Source: Oscillospiraceae bacterium (GTDB lineage Bacteria; Bacillota; Clostridia; Oscillospirales; Ruminococcaceae). Taken from it: a stretch of 5,253 bases of DNA. Numbering within the stretch: position 1 is the first letter of the stretch; each line of letters begins with the position of its first letter. Both the position numbers and the translations under genes were made by a program. The stretch lies in NCBI GenBank assembly GCA_017424665.1, contig JAFOYK010000088.1:1-5253 (forward strand), in the 5' to 3' direction. Of the stretch, positions 3,843 to 5,253 are shown in pieces. The notes under the pieces were generated by a model that saw only the letters and a list, made by a program, of their open reading frames with translations, had not been told where the DNA came from and made no database searches.

Positions 3843-5165
3843 ATGAGATTATTCATTGCCATCTGCGTTTGCAGAGTGCTCTATTTCATCGGACGCCTTA
3901 TCGGAAAAGGCACCGCAAAACCCGGCGATATTGCAAGAATTTTCTGCCCCAAGGTTCTTAACCGCCTTAAATTCGACGGAAAAATAATCTGCATCACCGG
4001 AACCAACGGAAAAACCACCACTTCCAATATGGTCACCCATATTCTCCGCAAAAACGGTTTTTCCGTAATCAACAACAGCTTCGGTTCCAACATGCTCGGC
4101 GGAATCACCACCTCTCTTCTCACGAACTGCACTTTTGGCGGAAGAGTTAAAGCGGATTATTCCGTTCTCGAAATCGACGAACGCTGGCTCCGTTTCCTTG
4201 TTAAGGAAATAAAACCCGATTATCTTCTTATCACAAACCTTCTCCGCGACCAGATCGTAAGAAACTGCTGTCCGGAAATCGTTCTCGATAAAATCAAAAT
4301 GGGAATCACCCCCGGAACCACCCTTCTTCTTAACGCAAACGATCCCGTTTCCCAACAGGTAAGCTGGGGAAACGAAAACCCGGTTGTCTGGTTTGCTCTT
4401 GGAGAAAACGAACGTTCCACCAAAGAATGCAGAAGCGGAACCAACGACGCAAAAGTCTGCCCCAAATGTCTGCATACCCTTTCCTATGATTATTATCATT
4501 ATAATCACGTCGGCTCCTTCCGTTGCGAAAACTGCGGTTTTGAATCCCCGAAGCCGGATTTCATCGGAACCGATATGGATTTCGCCGAACCTTCTCTTGC
4601 CGTTAACGGAAAACGCGTTAAACTTGGCTTCGACGCGACCTATTTTATGTTCAACACCGTTGCCGCTTGTGCAATCTGCGTTACCGCCGCGGGAATGGAA
4701 CTTGAAAAGGCTCTTTCCTTTGCGGAAAGCTTTGATATCGGCGTAACAAAACGTTACGAAGAGCTCACCGTTCTCGGAAGAAAATGCCAGCTTATCCTTA
4801 CCAAGCAGAACCCTGCTTCCGTTGACCAGAGCGTTGATTTTGTTTCCGAAAAGGAAGGCCCCCGCACCCTTATCATGATTTCCAACAATATGTTCCACAC
4901 CGAGCATAAGGACGTTCTCTTTATGTACGACGTCGCTTACGAAAATCTTAAAGATGTTGAACATATCATAATCGTCGGAAAACGCCGCTATGATATGGCC
5001 GTCCGCCTTAAATTCGCGGATATCGATATGGAAAGAGTCCAGATCTGCGATAAAGACGAGGACATCCGTTCCTGCCTTGAAAAAACCGAGGGAAACATCT
5101 ACGTTATGACCTCTTCCGTTTTTTCCAACGAAGATAAATTCCTGGAGGAGCTGAGAAAATTATGA
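3843..5165 (+). CDS. murT: MurT, ligase subunit of lipid II isoglutaminyl synthase
   Basis: MurT acts with GatD to amidate the alpha-carboxyl of D-glutamate in lipid II at the inner membrane face, using ATP and ammonia from glutamine. The 440-residue protein has a hydrophobic N-terminus (about 3-20), a Mur-ligase ATP-binding core with P-loop GTNGKTTT (53-60), the acidic VLEIDE (108-113) and the TNLLRDQ segment (131-137). A four-cysteine zinc ribbon follows, CPKC (206-209) and CENC (228-231), around the typical SYDYYHYNHVG. The C-terminal DUF1727-like domain completes it. Length is normal. It diverges at conserved sites: the usual DR(Y/F)GE after FRDQ is replaced by VRNCCPE, and the usual DNxADGRDxSW is replaced by NNMFHTEHKDVLF (348-360). 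Asp357 and Asp363 still align with conserved aspartates, one of which should complete GatD's catalytic triad. The stop overlaps the gatD start (ATGA), implying translational coupling. MurT-like identity is sure; being the main cell-wall enzyme is less so. Confidence 0.92.
   Translation: MRLFIAICVCRVLYFIGRLIGKGTAKPGDIARIFCPKVLNRLKFDGKIICITGTNGKTTTSNMVTHILRKNGFSVINNSFGSNMLGGITTSLLTNCTFGGRVKADYSVLEIDERWLRFLVKEIKPDYLLITNLLRDQIVRNCCPEIVLDKIKMGITPGTTLLLNANDPVSQQVSWGNENPVVWFALGENERSTKECRSGTNDAKVCPKCLHTLSYDYYHYNHVGSFRCENCGFESPKPDFIGTDMDFAEPSLAVNGKRVKLGFDATYFMFNTVAACAICVTAAGMELEKALSFAESFDIGVTKRYEELTVLGRKCQLILTKQNPASVDQSVDFVSEKEGPRTLIMISNNMFHTEHKDVLFMYDVAYENLKDVEHIIIVGKRRYDMAVRLKFADIDMERVQICDKDEDIRSCLEKTEGNIYVMTSSVFSNEDKFLEELRKL
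5144..5150 (+). promoter_or_regulatory. Ribosome binding site of gatD inside murT
   Basis: GGAGGAG lies within the last codons of murT, eleven bases before the gatD ATG. The spacing is slightly long. Together with the ATGA overlap it suggests coupled, roughly equal synthesis of the two subunits of a heterodimer. Confidence 0.6.
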
Positions 5166-5253
5166 AAAAAATAAAAATACTCAACCTCTATGGCGAGGCG
5201 CTTGACCTTAACGGCGACGGAAAAAACATCACCGCTTTTGAAAAACGCCTTTC
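5162..5253 (+). CDS. gatD: GatD, glutamine amidotransferase subunit (5' part only)
   Basis: Only the first 30 codons are inside the window; the gene continues beyond the right edge. GatD is a class I (triad) glutaminase that releases ammonia for MurT. The visible residues include NLYGEALDLNGDGKNITAF (8-26), which aligns with the N-terminal GatD pattern LNLYxDxGNIxAL. There are differences: Asn for the usual Tyr before the Gly-Asp, and Gly-Lys-Asn where (Arg/Ile)-Gly-Asn is usual. The catalytic Cys and His lie outside the window and cannot be checked. Its ATG overlaps the murT stop by four bases, the usual MurT-GatD arrangement, and this context is the strongest support. Confidence 0.85.
   Translation, partial: MKKIKILNLYGEALDLNGDGKNITAFEKRL

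Noticed and set aside
4384..4746. Second plus-strand frame of 120 codons inside murT
   Set aside because: It lies wholly inside murT in another frame, has Pro/Ser-rich low-complexity content and no ribosome binding site.
3849..4964. Long open frame (371 codons) on the minus strand across murT
   Set aside because: It is a shadow of murT caused by codon bias. The plus strand carries the P-loop and zinc ribbon, and the minus-strand product resembles nothing.

Overview
This window looks like part of a low-to-moderate GC Clostridia chromosome, most likely Oscillospirales/Ruminococcaceae. The support is a Firmicutes-type ribosomal protein S21, a YqeG-family phosphatase next to a creatinase-type M24 peptidase, a MurT/GatD pair, AGGAGG-type ribosome binding sites, a textbook sigma-A promoter, and dispersed double-hairpin repeats of the CCTTCCCC...GGGGAAGG type that I recall as common in gut Clostridia. 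The taxonomic call is inference. No marker gene fixes a genus.

Layout, with every gene on the plus strand. Positions 1-199 hold no convincing gene; they contain repeat copy A and a strong intrinsic terminator whose T-run almost touches the next ribosome binding site. An M29 metallo-aminopeptidase follows (200-1435). The 421-bp gap 1436-1856 holds a perfect hairpin, repeat copy B, a terminator-like hairpin oriented to the minus strand, an AT-rich tract, a consensus sigma-A promoter and a structured leader. These precede rpsU (1857-2030), which is closed by an intrinsic terminator. Then come yqeG (2116-2589) and, 19 bp on, an M24 Xaa-Pro-peptidase-like gene (2609-3673). The 169-bp gap 3674-3842 is mostly a head-to-head pair of repeat copies (C and D), the first of which also makes a terminator. 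murT (3843-5165) overlaps gatD by 4 bp; gatD runs off the right edge.

How the genes relate: the two peptidases are unrelated by fold (M29 and M24) and plausibly work in cytoplasmic peptide turnover. rpsU serves translation. yqeG is a HAD phosphatase whose wider family includes phosphatidylglycerophosphate phosphatases. MurT/GatD amidates the D-glutamate of lipid II. The genes are mostly housekeeping, and I see no defence system, mobile-element protein, CRISPR array or tRNA. The parts most worth a second look are non-coding: a possible attenuator before the M29 gene, four covarying double-hairpin repeats in 5.3 kb, and a leader that could hide the rpsU ribosome binding site. Among proteins, MurT has lost several residues that are usually conserved, so this MurT/GatD pair may be a divergent paralogue.
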